A DNA stretch of 64,000 bases from Pseudoxanthomonas sp. NC8 (GCA_025232375.1 CP060419.1:3099001-3163000); one strand, 5' to 3'; shown: positions 36,439-48,960, counted from the first letter of the stretch. Numbers and translations: made by a program. The notes: generated by a model from the sequence alone, not told the origin.

Positions 36439-39341
36439 ATGAACCGATCCTTCCTCGCACTGCTGCTGTGCGTCATCGCCCTGCCGCAGGCGGCACATGC
36501 CGGCACCGGCGCGGAGTGCCGCGCCGCCGCCGCGGTGTGCCAGTCCCGCACCGGCGGCAGCCTGCCGCTGATCGAACGCGGCACGCCGCTGCCGGTGCTG
36601 GTGGAGGACGGCGACTTCCGTGCCGTGCACCACGCCGCCGACGCGCTGCGCGGCGACCTGGCCGCCGTCGCCGGCAAGGCTGCCGATCCGAAGGCGCCGC
36701 GCATCGCGATCATCGCCGGCACCCTCGGCCACAGCGCACGCATCGACCGGATCGTGCGCGACAGGGCGATCGACACCACCGGCGTGGCCGGCACCTGGGA
36801 GGCCTACCTGCTGCAGGTGGTCGACAAGCCCGAGCCGGGCATCGACCGCGCCCTGCTGGTGGTTGGCGCCGACCGCCGCGGCACCGCCTTCGGCCTGTAC
36901 GAACTCTCGCGCCGGGTCGGCGTCTCGCCGTGGACCTGGTGGGCCGACGTGCCGGCGCCGCGACAGGCGAACCTGTACGTGGCGCCGGGGCGCTTCGTCG
37001 ACGCACCGAAGGTGAAGTACCGCGGCATCTTCATCAACGACGAGGACCCGGCACTCGGCGGCTGGCTCAAGGCCCACTACGGCGGCGTCGCCGACCACCG
37101 CTTCTACGAGCGCGTGTTCCAGCTGCTGCTGCGGCACAAGGCCAACTACCTGTGGCCGGCGATGTGGATCCCGCGCGCGTTCTACGACGACGACGCGCGC
37201 AACGCGGAAATGGCCGACGAGTACGGCATCGTCGTCGCCACCACCCACCACGAACCGATGGCGCGCGCCCACGACGAGTGGAACCGCTACGGCAAGGGCC
37301 GGTGGGACTACACGAAGAACGCCGCGACGCTGCAGCAGTTCTGGCGCGGCGGCATCGAGCGCCTGCAGGGCCGCGAGGCGGTGGTGACCTGGGCATGCGC
37401 GGCGACGGCGACGAAGCGATGACCGAAGGCACCGCCACGGCGCTGCTCGAGCGGATCGTCGCCGACCAGCGCAGGATCATCGCCGAGGTCACCGGCAAGC
37501 CGGCCGAGCAGACCCCGCAGGTGTGGGCGCTGTACAAGGAAGTGCAGGACTACTACGACGCCGGGATGAAGGTGCCCGACGACGTGACCCTGCTGTTCGC
37601 CGATGACAACTGGGGCAACATCCGCCGCCTGCCCGACCCGGCCGGCAAACGCCCGGGCGGTTCGCGCACTGGTGGCTACGGTGTGTACTACCACTTCGAC
37701 TACGTCGGCGGGCCGCGCAACTACAAGTGGATCAACTCCCCCAGGTCGAGCGCGCCGCCAGGAGCAGATGCGGCTGGCATGGGCCCACGGCGTGGAGCAG
37801 CTGTGGGTGGTCAACGTCGGCGACATCAAGCCGATGGAACTGCCGATCAGCGCCTTCCTCGACCAGGCGCCAGGATCCGGATGCCGCCGACCTTGCCTGG
37901 ATCGGCCGCTATCCCGCGGCTTGGGCCGCCGAGCAGTTCGGCCCGGAACACGCGCAGGAGATCGGCGACATCCTCAGCCGCTACACGCAGCTCAACGCAC
38001 GCCGCAAACCCGAACTGGTCTCGCCCGACACCTGGAGCCTTGGTTCACGAAGGCGAAGCCGACCGGGTGATCGGCGAATGGGAGGCGCTGGTCGAGCGCA
38101 CGCTCGCCCTCGGCAAGCAGATTCCGGCCGACCACCGTGACGCCTGGTACCAGCTGGTCGAATACCCGGTGCTGGCCAGCGCCAACCTCAACCAGCTGCA
38201 CGTGGCCGTGGCGCGCAACCGCCTGTATGCAGCGCAGGGCCGCGCCTCGGCCAATGCCTTATGGGGCGAGAAGGCGCGGGCGCTGTTCGCACGCGATGCC
38301 GAACTGCAGCGCGTCTACGAACACGACATCGCCGGCGGCAAGTGGGCCAGCATGATGTCGCAGCCGCGCATCGGCTACACCCACTGGCAGTCGCCGGAGC
38401 GCAACGTCCTGCCGTCCCTGTCCACGGTCGACGTGCCCGACAAGGGCGTGCTCGGCGTGGCGGTCGAAGGCGACGCGCGGCGCTGGCCCCAGCTTCCGGA
38501 TGGCGCCGCGCCGCAGGGTGCCAGCCTGCCAGTGCTCGATCCGGTCGGTGCGCCGACCCGCGCGGTGACCCTGTTCAACGGTGGCCGCCAGAAAATCGGC
38601 TTTACCGCCAGCACGAAGACACCGTGGCTGAAGGTCTCGCCCGCATCCGGGGAGATCGAGGACAGCCAGCCGCTGTCGATCACCGTGGACTGGAACGCAT
38701 TGCCCGAGGGCGAACACGTCGGCCGGGTCGCGATCCGCGGCAAGGACTGGACCGAAGTCGGCATCGCCGTGCCGGTGCACAAACCGCCGATGCATCGCGG
38801 CGCGCACGGCTTTGTCGAGGGCAACGGCGGGGTTGCCGTCGAGGCCCAGCACTACAGCCGCGCCATCGCTCCGGCGGGCGGGCAGTGGCAGGTGATCCCC
38901 AACCTCGGCCGCACCCTGTCGGGCGTGACCGCGTGGCCGGCGACCGGCGCGGCGGCTTCGCCCGGCGGCGATGGCGCGCACCTGGAATACCCGCTGGTGA
39001 TGGACGGCGACGGCGAGGTCGAGGTGCGCGTGGTGACGGCACCGACGCTGGACATCCGCCACCGCGGCGGCCTGCGCTACGCTGTCTCCCTCGGCGAGGA
39101 AGCCCCGCAGGTGGTGAACATGCGCCTGGACCCGACGCCCGGCGACCGCGACTTCACCGCCTGGGAAGCGGCGGTGATCGACAACTCGCACGCCTCCGTC
39201 TCGCGCCACCGCGTGCGCGCCGGTGCCAACACGCTCAAGCTGTGGCTGGTCGATCCGGGCCTGGTGTTCCAGCGCATCGAAGTGGTGCGCCGGCCGCGGC
39301 CGCCCACCACCCTCGGCCCGGTCGAAAGCGCCCGCCGCTGA
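36439..39341 (+). CDS. GH115 alpha-glucuronidase (frame broken)
   Basis: About 965 residues with signal peptide (SFLALLLCVIALPQAAHA). The GH115 core is seen: DRRGTAFGLYELSRRVGVSP, KVKYRGIFINDEDPALGGWL, KANYLWPAMWIPRAFYDDD, GIVVATTHHEPMARAHDEW, FADDNWGNIRRLP, YYHFDYVGGPRNYKWIN and GVEQLWVVNVGDIKPMELP. The C-terminal part is beta-rich, as usual. It removes 4-O-methyl-glucuronic acid from glucuronoxylan. Breaks near 37390, 37738, 37762, 37870 and 38040, all at CCWGG or its remnant. UxaC follows after 38 bases. Confidence 0.9.
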
Positions 39342-39379
39342 TCGCCCCCTCTCCCCCACATCGAACCGACACCGACGCC

Positions 39380-40804
39380 ATGACCGCCCCCGGCAAGCCG
39401 CTGCACCTGCACGAAGACCGCCTGTTTTCTTCCGATCCCACCCAGCGCGCGATCGCCCGCCGCCTCTACGCGCAGGTGTCCGGGCTGCCGATCGTCAGTC
39501 CGCACGGCCACACCGATCCGTCGTGGTGGGCCGGCAATGCGCCGTTCGCCGATGCCAGCGAACTGCTGCTGACCCCGGACCACTACGTGTTCCGCATGCT
39601 CTACAATGGGGCATTCCGCTGGACGCGCTGGGCATCCCGCACAAGGACGGCAGCCGCGCATCGGTCGCGCCGCGCGAGGCCCGGCGGGTGTTCGCATCGA
39701 ACTTCCACCTGTTCCGCGGCACGCCATCGTCGATGTGGCTCAACCACGTCTTCCACGAGGTGTTCGGCCTGCGCGTGCGCCTGGATGCCGGTACCTCGGA
39801 TTTCTACTACGACACCATCACCGCCGCGCTGCAGACCGACGCGTTCCGCCCGCGCGCGCTGTTCGACCGCTTCAACATCGAAGTGATCGCCACCACCGAA
39901 GGACCGCTGGACACACTGGAGCACCATCGCGCGATCCGCGAAAGCGGCTGGAACGGCAGGGTCATCACCGCCTACCGCCCGGACGAGGTGGTCGACCCGG
40001 AGCACGAAGCCTTCACCGGCGCGCTGAAGCGTTTCGGCGAAATCACCGGCGAGGACGTGTACACGTGGGACGGCTACCTGCGCGCGCACCGCAACCGCCG
40101 CGACTTCTTCATCCAGCACGGCGCCACCTCGACCGACCACGGCCACGAGTCCGCGCTGACCGCGGACCTGTCCGGGCCGCCGGCGCGCGCGACCTGTTCG
40201 CGAAGATCCTGCGCGGCGGCTTCAGCGCGCAGGAAGCGGACCTGTTCCGCGGTAAGGTGCTGACCGAAATGGCGGCGATGAGCCTGGACGACGGCCTGGT
40301 GATGCAGCTGCACCGGGCTGCTGCCGCAACCACAACCCCTGCCTGTTCCATCGCCACGGCCGCAACGTCGGCGCCGACCTGCCGCTGGCCACCGAGTACG
40401 TGTACGCGCTCAAGCCGCTGCTGGACCGCTTCGGCAACGAACCGGGCTTCAAGTTCATCCTGTTCACCCTGGACGAAAGCACCTACTCGCGCGAACTCGG
40501 GCCGATGGCGGGCCACTATCCGTCGCTGTCGCTCGGCCCGGCGTGGTGGTTCCACGATGCGCCCGAAGGCATGTGGCGGTTCCGCGAGCAGACCCTGAGC
40601 ACCGCCGGCTTCTACAACACGGTCGGTTTCATCGATGACACCCGTGCGTTCCCGTCGATCCCGGCGCGGCACGACGTGGCCCGCCGCATCGACTGCGCGG
40701 TGCTGGCCAAGCTGGTCGCCGAGCACCGCATCGACGAGGACGAGGCCGCCGACGTGGCCATCGACCTGGCCTACCACCTGCCCAAGCGCGCCTACCGGCT
40801 GTGA
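39380..40804 (+). CDS. uxaC: Glucuronate isomerase (frame broken)
   Basis: About 475 residues of the metal-dependent amidohydrolase-like family. LHEDRLFSSDPTQRAIARRL, GLPIVSPHGHTDPSWWA (metal His pair), TEGPLDTLEHHRAIRES, ITAYRPDEVVDPEHEAF, LHPGCCRNHNP and LGPAWWFHDAPEGMWRF are typical of UxaC, which turns D-glucuronate into D-fructuronate. Breaks near 39607 (restoring QGIPLDALG), 40190 and 40313. It would act on glucuronate freed by GH115; the next step, fructuronate reductase, is coded at 57607. Confidence 0.95.
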
Positions 40805-40834
40805 CCGCGCGCGCCTGACTGGAAACCCGCAACG

Positions 40835-43800
40835 ATGCAGAAGACCCCGGCGGCGGCGTCCGCGTTCTCCCGCTCCACAAGGCATGGCGCCTTCGCCGGA
40901 GTCCTTCTGCTGCTCGGCCTGGCCGGTGCGGCGCTGTTCCCCGCGCGCGCCGCTTCACCGTCCAGCGACGGGCCGCGCGAACACATCCGCCTCGACAGTG
41001 GCTGGCGTTTCCATCGCGGCGATCCGCCGGGGTGGACGGCCGGCTCGATTACGACGTGCGCCCCGAGATCGCGCAGAGCGCCGACGGCAAGGTCGCCGAC
41101 GCGCGGCCCGATGCGGCCGAAAAGCTCGAGGCGTCGCGGCCGGTGCTCAAGCCTGGATCCTGCCGACGGCCAACGCCTTCATCGCCGATCCGGCCCGGCG
41201 CCACGCGCGACCCGCGCAAGCGCCGCCCGGGGGCGACGTCGCCTTCCTCCAGCGCGACTTCGACGACAGTGCCTTGGCAGGCGGTGACCCTGCCGCATGA
41301 CTGGGCCATCGCCGGTCCGTTCCTGGTCGATGGCCCGTATGGCGGCATGGGTCGGCTGCCGAGCTGGGGCATCGGCTGGTACCGCCGCGCGCTGGACATC
41401 CCGGCCAGTGCGGCCGGGCAGCGCGTGTTCCTCGACATCGGCGGCGCGATGTCCTACGCCACGGTCTGGCTCAACGGCCAGCTGGTCGGCGGCTGGCCCT
41501 ACGGCTACAACTCCTTGGCGCGTGGACCTGACGCCGTATCTCGACGTCGGCGGTCGCAACCAGCTCGCCATCCGCCTGGACAACCCGCCCGAATCGGCGC
41601 GCTGGTATCCGGGCGGCGGCCTGTATCGCGACGTATGGCTGACCGTCACCGACCCGGTGCATGTCGCGCAGTGGGGCACCCATGTCACCACCGCCGACGT
41701 ATCGGTGAAGGCGGCGACGGTGGACCTGCGCGTGGACGTGGCCAACGACGGCGCGCACGCAGCACGGGTGCAGGTCGCCAGCGAGATCTTCGCGCTGGAC
41801 GAGGCGGGCCGTCCCACCGGCAAGGCCATCGCCCGCATCGCGCCGCAGGCGCTCGACATCGCCGCCGGCGGCAGCGCGCGCGCGCAGTCGTCGGTGCGCA
41901 TCGACCATCCGCGCCTGTGGGGCCCGCCGCCGACCCAGCAGCCGCATCGCCACGTCGCCATCACCACCGTCAGCCGCGACGGCAAGGTGGTGGACCGCTA
42001 CCAGACCCGCTTCGGCATCCGCGAGCTGCGCTTCGATCCGCAGCGCGGCGTGTCCGTCAATGGCGAAGCGGTCCGCCTGCAGGGCGTGAACCAGCACCAC
42101 GACCTCGGCGCGCTCGGCGCGGCGTTCAACGTGCGCGCCGCGGAGCGGCAGCTGGAGATCCTGCGCGGCATGGGCGTCAACGCGATCCGCCTTGGCCCAC
42201 AACCCGCCCGATCCGCAGCTGCTGGAACTGACCGACCGCATGGGTTTTGGTGGTCGACGAGGTGTTCGATTCTGGGAACGCAAGAAGACGCCGCTGGATT
42301 TCCACCTCGTCTTCCCCGAGTGGCACGAGGCCGACCTGCGCGCGATGGTGCGCCGCGACCGCAACCATCCCTCGGTGATCATGTGGAGCGTCGGCAACGA
42401 GGTCGGCGAGCAGTACACCGGCGAGGAAGGCGCGGCGATCGGCCGCAGGCTCAGCGCGATGGCGCATGAGGAAGACCCGACCCGGCCCACCGCCGCCTCG
42501 ATGAACTGGGCCAAGCCGGACATGCCGTTCGCCACCGCCTTCGACACGGTCAGCCTCAACTACTGGGGCGAGGGCATCCGCCAGGAGCCGGAGTTCGAGG
42601 GCACCGACCGCATCCGCACGCCGCCGCAGTACCCGGCCTTCCACGCCGCGTTCCCCGACAAGCTGATCTTCGGCAGCGAGACCGCCTCGGCGTTCAGCAG
42701 CCGCGGCATCTACCTGTTCCCGGTCTCGCCGACGGTCAGCGCACCCACGCGCGACGGCCGCGGCGGCGACTCGAAGCGCCGCCAGGTCAGCAGCTACGAG
42801 CTGCATGCGGTCGACTTCGGTTCCAGCGCCGACAAGGTGTTCGCCGCGCTCGACCGGCATCCGTACGTGGCCGGCGAGTTCGTCTGGAACGGCTTCGACT
42901 ACCTCGGCGAACCGACGCCCTACTACGACTCGCGCAGCTCCTACAGCGGCATCGTCGACCTGGCCGGCTTCCCCAAGGACCGCTACTGGCTGTACCAGTC
43001 GCGCTGGCGGCCGGACCTGCCGATGGCGCACCTGCTGCCGCACTGGACCCTAGCCCGGCCGCGAAGGCCAGGTCACCCCCGTGCACGTGTTCACCTCCGG
43101 CGACGAGGCCGAGCTGTTCGTCAACGGCGTCTCGCAGGGACGGAAGAAGAAGGGCCCGTACGAGTACCGCCTGCGCTGGGACGAGGTGGTCTACCAGCCT
43201 GGCGAAGTGCGCGTGCAGGCCTACCGCGACGGCAAGCCGTGGGCCAGCGACACCGTGCGCACCGCCGGCGCGCCGGTCAGGCTGGAGCTGTCGCTGGACC
43301 GCGGCCACATCGCCGGCGACGGCCGCGACCTGGCCTTCGCCACGGTCGGCTTCGTCGACGCCGAAGGCAACCCGGTGCCCACCGCCACCGACCGCGTCAG
43401 CTTCCGCGTCGACGGTCCGGCCCGGATCGTGGCCACCGACAACGGCGACGCCACCGACATGACGCCGTTCCCCTCGCCCGAACGCGCTGCGTTCAGCGGC
43501 CAGGTTCTGGCGATCGTCGCCGGCCAGCCCGGGCAGCAGGGCACGGTGACGGTGCACGCCGGATCCGGCGACCTGCGCGGTGCCAGTGCCACGCTCCAGG
43601 TCGGCGGCCAGCCCTACGTCAAGACCGCGCGCTACTGGCCGACGCCGGTGATGGACACGGTGCCGCCGCCGCTGCCCGTTTCGCGCGCGAGCGCGCGGTG
43701 CTGGTGTTCTCCAAGACCAACGGCTTCCGCGACGACGCGCAGATCCAGGCCGCCAACCGGGCCCTGCGCCGGCTGGTCGAGGCCCGCAGCTGGGACGTGT

Positions 43801-44389
43801 ACGTCAGCGAGAACGCCGCGCTGTTCAATCCCGAGGCGCTGGCGAAGTTCGACGTGGTCGTGCTCAACAGCACCAGCGGCGACACCTTCCTGCCCACGCA
43901 GCGCGATGCCTTCCGCCACTGGCTCGAGCAGGGCGGCGGCCGGTCGCCCTGCACGGCGCCGGCGGCGACCACCACTACGACTGGGGCTGGTACGCCGACA
44001 CCGTGCTCGGCGCCCGCTTCATCGGCCATACCTACGCGCCGAAGCAGTTCCAGCAGGGTGTGGTCGCGGTGGCCGAACCGGACCACCCGGCGATGCGCCC
44101 GCTGCCGGCGCGCTGGCAGCGCGAGGAGGAGTGGTACGCCTTCGACCGCGTGCCCGGCGGCCGCGGCACCCGGATCCTCGCGCGCCTGGACGAGACCACC
44201 TACGAACCCGACCCGAAGCAGCGCATGGGCGACCACCCGATCGTGTGGACCCGCTGCATCGGTAAGGGCCGGGTGTTCTATTCCGCGCTCGGCCACAAGG
44301 CCGAGACCTATGCCGAACCGCTGCACCTGCAGATGATCGACGGCGCGATCGGCTGGGCCGCGGATGCGCGCAGCCGGGGCTGCGACTGA
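40835..44389 (+). CDS. GH2 glycosidase fused to a ThuA-like domain (frame broken)
   Basis: About 1185 residues. Signal peptide (GAFAGVLLLLGLAGAALFPARA), then the GH2 sugar-binding part (LDSGWRFHRGD, VTLPHDWAI, GIGWYRRALDIP), the barrel with RLAHNPPD, VVDEVFDSWERK, acid/base Glu in WSVGNEVGEQ, nucleophile Glu in FGSETASAFSSRG, and WNGFDYLGEPTP. After Ig-like domains the frame meets, near 43685, a ThuA-like domain (AVLVFSKTNGFRDDAQ, VVVLNSTSGD, VALHGAGGDHHYDWGWY). No stop, start or ribosome site lies between the two. Breaks near 41030, 41160, 41515, 42192, 42250, 42273 and 43050, mostly CCTGG. Likely a beta-galactosidase or beta-glucuronidase-type enzyme for xylan side chains. Confidence 0.75.
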
Positions 44390-44453
44390 AACGAAGGGCG
44401 GCGCACGCAACACCGGCGCAGGCACCGCGACACCGATACGGAGGAATACCGGA

Positions 44454-45605
44454 ATGAGCAGGCACCACCCGAAGGCCATCGCGCTGCTGGCGCTGCTGGC
44501 CGGCACCGTTCCCTGCGGCCACGGCATGGCGGCGGAGCCGAGCCTGAAGCAGGCCTTCGCCGACGACTTCCTTTGGTCGGCACGGCGGTCAACGACGACA
44601 TCGTCTCCGGCCGCCACGCACGCGCGCAGGCGCTGGTGCCGCTGCACTTCAACGCGATCACGCTGGAGAACGCGATGAAGGCCGAGGTGGTCAACCCGAA
44701 GCCGGGTGTCTACGACTTCAGCGCCGCCGACGCCTTCGTCGATTTCGGCGAAAAGCACGACATGTTCATCATCGGCCACACCCTGGTCTGGCACAACCAG
44801 ACCCCGGACTGGTTCTTCCGCAAGCCCGATGGCACGCCGGTCGGCCGCGCGGCGCTCACCGAGCGCATGCGCCAGCACATCGAGAAGGTGGCCGGGCGCT
44901 ATGCCGGGCGCGTCGATGCCTGGGACGTGGTCAACGAAGTGATGGGCGAGGACGGGCAGTACCGCCCGACCACGTGGGTGGAAGGGATCGGCAACGGCGA
45001 CGAACTGGTGAAGCTCGCGTTCCGGTTCGCCCACCAGTACGCACCCGACGCGCAGCTGTACTACAACGACTTCAACGCCTGGCGACCGGAGAAGCGCGAC
45101 GGCATCGTGCGCATGGTCAGGATGCTGCAGGCCGCCGGCATCCGCATCGACGGCATCGGCATGGGGCCACTGGGGGCTCGACTATCCATCCACGGCCGAC
45201 ATCGAGGCGGCGATCGACGCCTACGCCGCGCTGGGCGTGAAGGTGATGATCACCGAGCTGGACGTGGACGTGCTGCCGCTGACGAAGGAAGGCCAGATCA
45301 TCGGCAGCGGCATGGCCCATCCGCAGTTCCAGCTGCCGGAGTTCAAGCGCTTCCTCGATCCATACCGGGACGGCCTGCCGGCCGAAGTACAGGAGCGATT
45401 GGCCGCGCGCTACGCCGAACTGTTCGGCATCTTCCACCGCAAGCGCGACGTGATCGACCGGGTCAGCGTCTGGGGCGTACACGATTCGATGTCGTGGAAG
45501 AACGACTACCCGATCCCGTACCGGACCAACTATCCGCTGCTGTTCGACCGCCAGTACCAGCCCAAGCCGGCGCTGGACGCGGTGCTGGCGGTGCCCGCCC
45601 GCTGA
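44454..45605 (+). CDS. GH10 endo-1,4-beta-xylanase (frame broken)
   Basis: About 383 residues with signal peptide (AIALLALLAGTVPCGHGMA). GH10 marks: FNAITLENAMKAEVVNPKPG, FIIGHTLVWHNQTPDWFF, WDVVNEVMGED with the acid/base Glu, YYNDFNAWRPEK, MITELDVDVLPL with the nucleophile Glu, and SVWGVHDSMSWKND. It cuts the xylan backbone. Breaks lie at 44571 (CCTTTGG for CCTGG, restoring FLVGTAVND) and near 45165 (restoring GHWGLDYPS). A GGAGGAAT site precedes the ATG. Confidence 0.95.
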
Positions 45606-45611
45606 GCACGG

Positions 45612-45632
45612 CGCGACCGCATCGAGGTCGCG
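45612..45632 (+). terminator. Hairpin after the xylanase gene
   Basis: Arms CGCGACC and GGTCGCG with a 7-base loop, a few bases after the GH10 stop. No clear T tract follows, so it is only a weak candidate. Confidence 0.35.
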
Positions 45633-45744
45633 TCCGCCGTCACCGCTGCATAACAATCCCGGCGTCCATACTCGGGTCCGCCTCCGCGGGGACGGGGATG
45701 TCCAGCCACGTCGACGCGGTTGCCTGTCCCCAGGAGCGACCGCC

Positions 45745-47390
45745 ATGCGCCTGATTGTGCTCGCCGCCGCCGGCCTGTTCGCGCTGGCCGGCTGCTCGAA
45801 GGACGATAAGACCCCGACGGCGACCGCGCCGGCCACGCCCGCCGCGACGCCTGCTCCGGCTCCGGCGACGCCGGCACCGGCACCGGCCGCATCGCCCCAG
45901 CAGCGCGTGTTCGCCCGCGAGGAGCTCGACCAGATGGTCGCGCCGATCGCCCTGTACCCCGACTCGCTGCTGGCACAGGTGCTGATGGCGGCCACCTATC
46001 CGGGCGAGATCGCCGACGCGGTGGGCTTGGTCGAAGGCGCATCCGGACGCGCAGGGCGATGCGGCGGTACGCCAGGTCGCCGACCAGCCCAGGACGCGAG
46101 CGTGCAGTCGCTGGTCGCGTTCCCGCAGGCGCTGGCCACGCTGGGCCAGGATCCGGTCTGGGTGCAGAAGCTGGGCGATGCGTTCGCAGCCCAGCCCAAC
46201 GATGTGATGGATGCGGTGCAGCGGCTGCGCCGCCAGGCGCAGGCGGCCGGCAACCTCGATTCCAACCAGTACCAGAAGGTGAGCGTGCAGCCGCTCGACG
46301 CGCCACCGCCGCCGCCTGCACCGGTGGCGGCCGGCGGCGAGGTGATCGTCGAAACCCCGCCCTCGCAGGTGATCGTGATCGAACCGGCGCAGCCGGACGT
46401 GGTCTACGTGCCCAGCTACAACCCGACCACGGTCTACGGCAGCTGGGCCTACCCGGCCTATCCGCCCGTCTACTATCCGCCGCCGGTGGGCTACTACCCG
46501 GGCGGAGCCCTGCTCAGCTTCGGCATCGGCGTGGCCGTCGGCGGCGCGCTGTGGGGGACATCGGCTGGAACGACTGGGGCCACGGTGATGTCGACATCGA
46601 CATCGACGTCGACCGCTACAACAGCATCAACACCAACCGCCAGATCGACCGCAGCCGCAACACCTGGAACCACGATCCGGCGCACCGCAACGGCGTGCCC
46701 TACCGCGATAAGGCCAACCGCGACCGCTACGGCCACCGGGCCGACGGCGCGGCGGACCGCGCGCAGTTCCGCGGCGACGACCCGGCCCGCGCCAGGCCCG
46801 CGAACAGGCCCGCGGCTCGATGGAGCGGCGCGGCGTGGACGCGCCGGCGCGGACCAATGCCGAAGCGCGCGAGCGCGCCCAGCAGGCGGCACGCGACCCG
46901 GCACGCGAACGCGCCGAGCAGGCCACGCGCGAGCGCACCCCAGGGCCGGGGACCGCGCCGGGCAACGCGCGGACGGTCCGCAGGGCGAGCGTGATGCCGC
47001 GCGCCAGCGTGCGCAGGCCACCGCGCAACGCGACCTCGACACCGGCCAGAACCGCGGCGGCCGCGACGGCGGCCAGCAGCGCGCACGCACGGACACCCAG
47101 CAGCGTGATTCGGCACGCGCATCGACCCAGCAACGCCAGCAGGCCAGCCAGCACCGCTGGGGTGGGGCAACGAGCAGGCCCGCAACGCGGCGCGCCAGCA
47201 GCATTCGGGGCAGTCGCGCAGCGGCAACAACGCCTTCCAGGGCGCCAGCCAGCCTTCCGCTTCGCGCGCGGCGAGCCAGCGCGGGCAGGCCAGCCAGTCC
47301 GCCTCGCGCCAGCACGGCTCGTCCAGCCGGCCCTCCGGCGGGCAGGTCTCGCGCCCCGCCAACACCGCCAATCGTGGCGGACGCCGCTGA
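45745..47390 (+). CDS. DUF3300 lipoprotein (frame broken)
   Basis: About 548 residues. The lipoprotein signal ends LFALAGCSKDD; an Ala/Pro-rich linker follows. The DUF3300 domain reads ELDQMVAPIALYPDSLLAQV, MAATYPGEIADAVAWSKAHP, DPVWVQKLGDAFAAQPNDVM and PDVVYVPSYNPTTVYGSWAY. The C-terminal 250 residues are Arg/Gln/Ala-rich and disordered. Breaks near 46025, 46087, 46552 and 46790 and others in the repetitive tail. DUF3300 and DUF2950 genes are commonly paired, as here; their role is unknown. Confidence 0.85.
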
Positions 47391-47406
47391 TTCCAGGAGA
47401 CGCACG

Positions 47407-48304
47407 ATGAACCGGTTCCGCACTCCGACCCTGCTCCTTGGACTGGCCACCGCCCTGCCCGGCACCGCCCTGGCGCAACAGGCGTTTCCCTCGCCCGAAG
47501 ACGCCGCCAGCGCGCTGGTCGATGCACTGGGCACCGACCGCGCCGATCCGGCCAAGCTCGAGGCGCTGCTCGGCAAGCGCTGGAAGGACTACGTCCCGGC
47601 CGACGTGGAGCGCAGCGACGTGCAGGCCTTCCTCGACCGCTATCGCGAGCGGCATGCGATCGAGGCGGCGGCCGACAACCGCGCCCTGCTCAGCGTCGGT
47701 ACCGATCCGTGGACCTTCCCGGTCCCGCTGGCCAAGGGCGCCAAGGGCTGGGCGTTCGACCTGGAGGCCGGCGCGGCGGAAATACGCACCCGTGCCATCG
47801 GCCGCAACGAACTGGCCGCGATCAGCTCGGCGCTGGCCTACCGCGACGCGCAGCTGGAATACGCCGCCGAGGACCGCGACGGCGACGGCATGCTCGAATA
47901 CGCGCAGAAGTTCGTCAGCACCGACGGCAGCCACGACGGCCTGTACTGGTCCGAAGACGACAGCGGCGAGCTGAGCCCGCTGGGTCCGCTGTTCGGCGAT
48001 GCCACGCCCAAGGGTGACTGGCACGGCTACCGTTTCAGGATCCTCACCGCGCAAGGCCCGTCAGCGCCCGGCGGCGCCTACAGCTACCGCATCGGCGACG
48101 ACATGAGCCGCGGCTTCGCGCTGGTGGCCTTGGCCCACCCGGTACGGCGAGACCGGCGTGGACAGCTTCATCGTCAGCCATGACGGCGAAGTGTTCGAGA
48201 AGGATCTTGGTCCGCGAGGCGAGCAGGCCGCGCAGGCGCTGAAGGGCTTCGATCCCGACGACAGCTGGAAGGCGGTACCCGCGGGCACGACCGCGGGCCC
48301 GTGA
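47407..48304 (+). CDS. DUF2950 secreted protein (frame broken)
   Basis: About 299 residues with signal peptide (TLLLGLATALPGTALA). FPSPEDAASALVDALGTDRA, GTDPWTFPVPLAKGAKGWAF, YRDAQLEYAAEDRDGDGMLE and DGLYWSEDDSGELSPLGPLF are typical of DUF2950. The end VAWPTRYGETGVDSFIVSHD is restored by reading CCTTGG at 48128 as CCTGG. An AGGAGACG site precedes the ATG, 16 bases after the DUF3300 stop, so the genes are an operon. Function unknown. Confidence 0.9.
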
Positions 48305-48334
48305 ACGCACCTGCGCGATAAGCGCTCGCTGTCA

Positions 48335-48390
48335 CCGGCTCCGCCGGCCGCACCCGCCATCGTGCGCGGGTGCAGGACCGCCGGAGCCGG
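48335..48390. terminator. Bidirectional hairpin between convergent genes
   Basis: Outer arms CCGGCTCCG.. (from 48335) and ..CGGAGCCGG (to 48390) with an inner GCACCCGC / GCGGGTGC stem, between the DUF2950 gene and the converging gene at 48397. Confidence 0.6.
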
Positions 48391-48396
48391 GTCGCA

Positions 48397-48960
48397 CTAG
48401 CCTTCGACCGAGAGGGTTTCCAGCGCCTTGAGGAACCCCTGGTGGTCTGCGCCCTCGCAGTCGGGCGAACCGGCCGTCACGATGAACACGGTCCGCGCCG
48501 TCATCACCTGGCCGGTGGAAACGCATTCGAATGCCTCGCCCCTGAAGGGAACGAAGCCGCCCGCGTCGGCCTTGGCCGAGTACGTCACGTAGCTGGTCGT
48601 CCAACCCTCGCCCTTCAGCAGGCTTGGAACGGCATCGGGGTTCGAGGCGGCCGAGCGGTACTGGGCCGCGCCCTCCAGCGTCAGTTCATTCAGTGCGTCA
48701 TCGCTGCGCGGTGCCGCCGATTCGCCCTCCAGCGGAATGCCGGTGATGGCCGCGCGCATCTTCCTGGCCTCGATCCGGTAGTTGGATGCGCCCGGAATCG
48801 GCATGGGATAGGCCTTGAGCTTGAACCCCTTGGGCAGCGTGATCCGCACATCCGGCTCGAGTTTCTGCGAGGCGGGATCTGAAGCCCCGGCCATGCCCGC
48901 CTGCGCCAGCGCGAACACAAGAACAGACGCGGCGATGACCGCCTTCAAACGAATTGCCAT
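48397..48960 (-). CDS. Hypothetical secreted protein
   Basis: An intact 187-residue protein with a signal peptide (LKAVIAASVLVFALAQAGMA). The rest has alternating strands (DVRITLPKGFKLKAYPMPIP, NYRIEARKMRAAITGIP) and two Cys late in the chain (FECVST, SPDCEGA) that may pair. I do not recognise the family. An AAGGGGAATGC site lies before the ATG. The region 48961-49180 upstream has no gene that I can support. Confidence 0.6.
   Translation of the reverse strand: MAIRLKAVIAASVLVFALAQAGMAGASDPASQKLEPDVRITLPKGFKLKAYPMPIPGASNYRIEARKMRAAITGIPLEGESAAPRSDDALNELTLEGAAQYRSAASNPDAVPSLLKGEGWTTSYVTYSAKADAGGFVPFRGEAFECVSTGQVMTARTVFIVTAGSPDCEGADHQGFLKALETLSVEG

Noticed and set aside
35241..39341. A single 1366-residue protein joining the MFS carrier and GH115
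   Set aside because: The first 350 codons are an out-of-frame reading of the MFS gene; the GH115 start at 36439 with its signal peptide is clear.
43685..44389. ThuA-like protein as a separate gene
   Set aside because: There is no start codon with a ribosome site or signal peptide at the joint and no stop ends the GH2 frame, so a fusion fits better, though a corrected sequence could change this.
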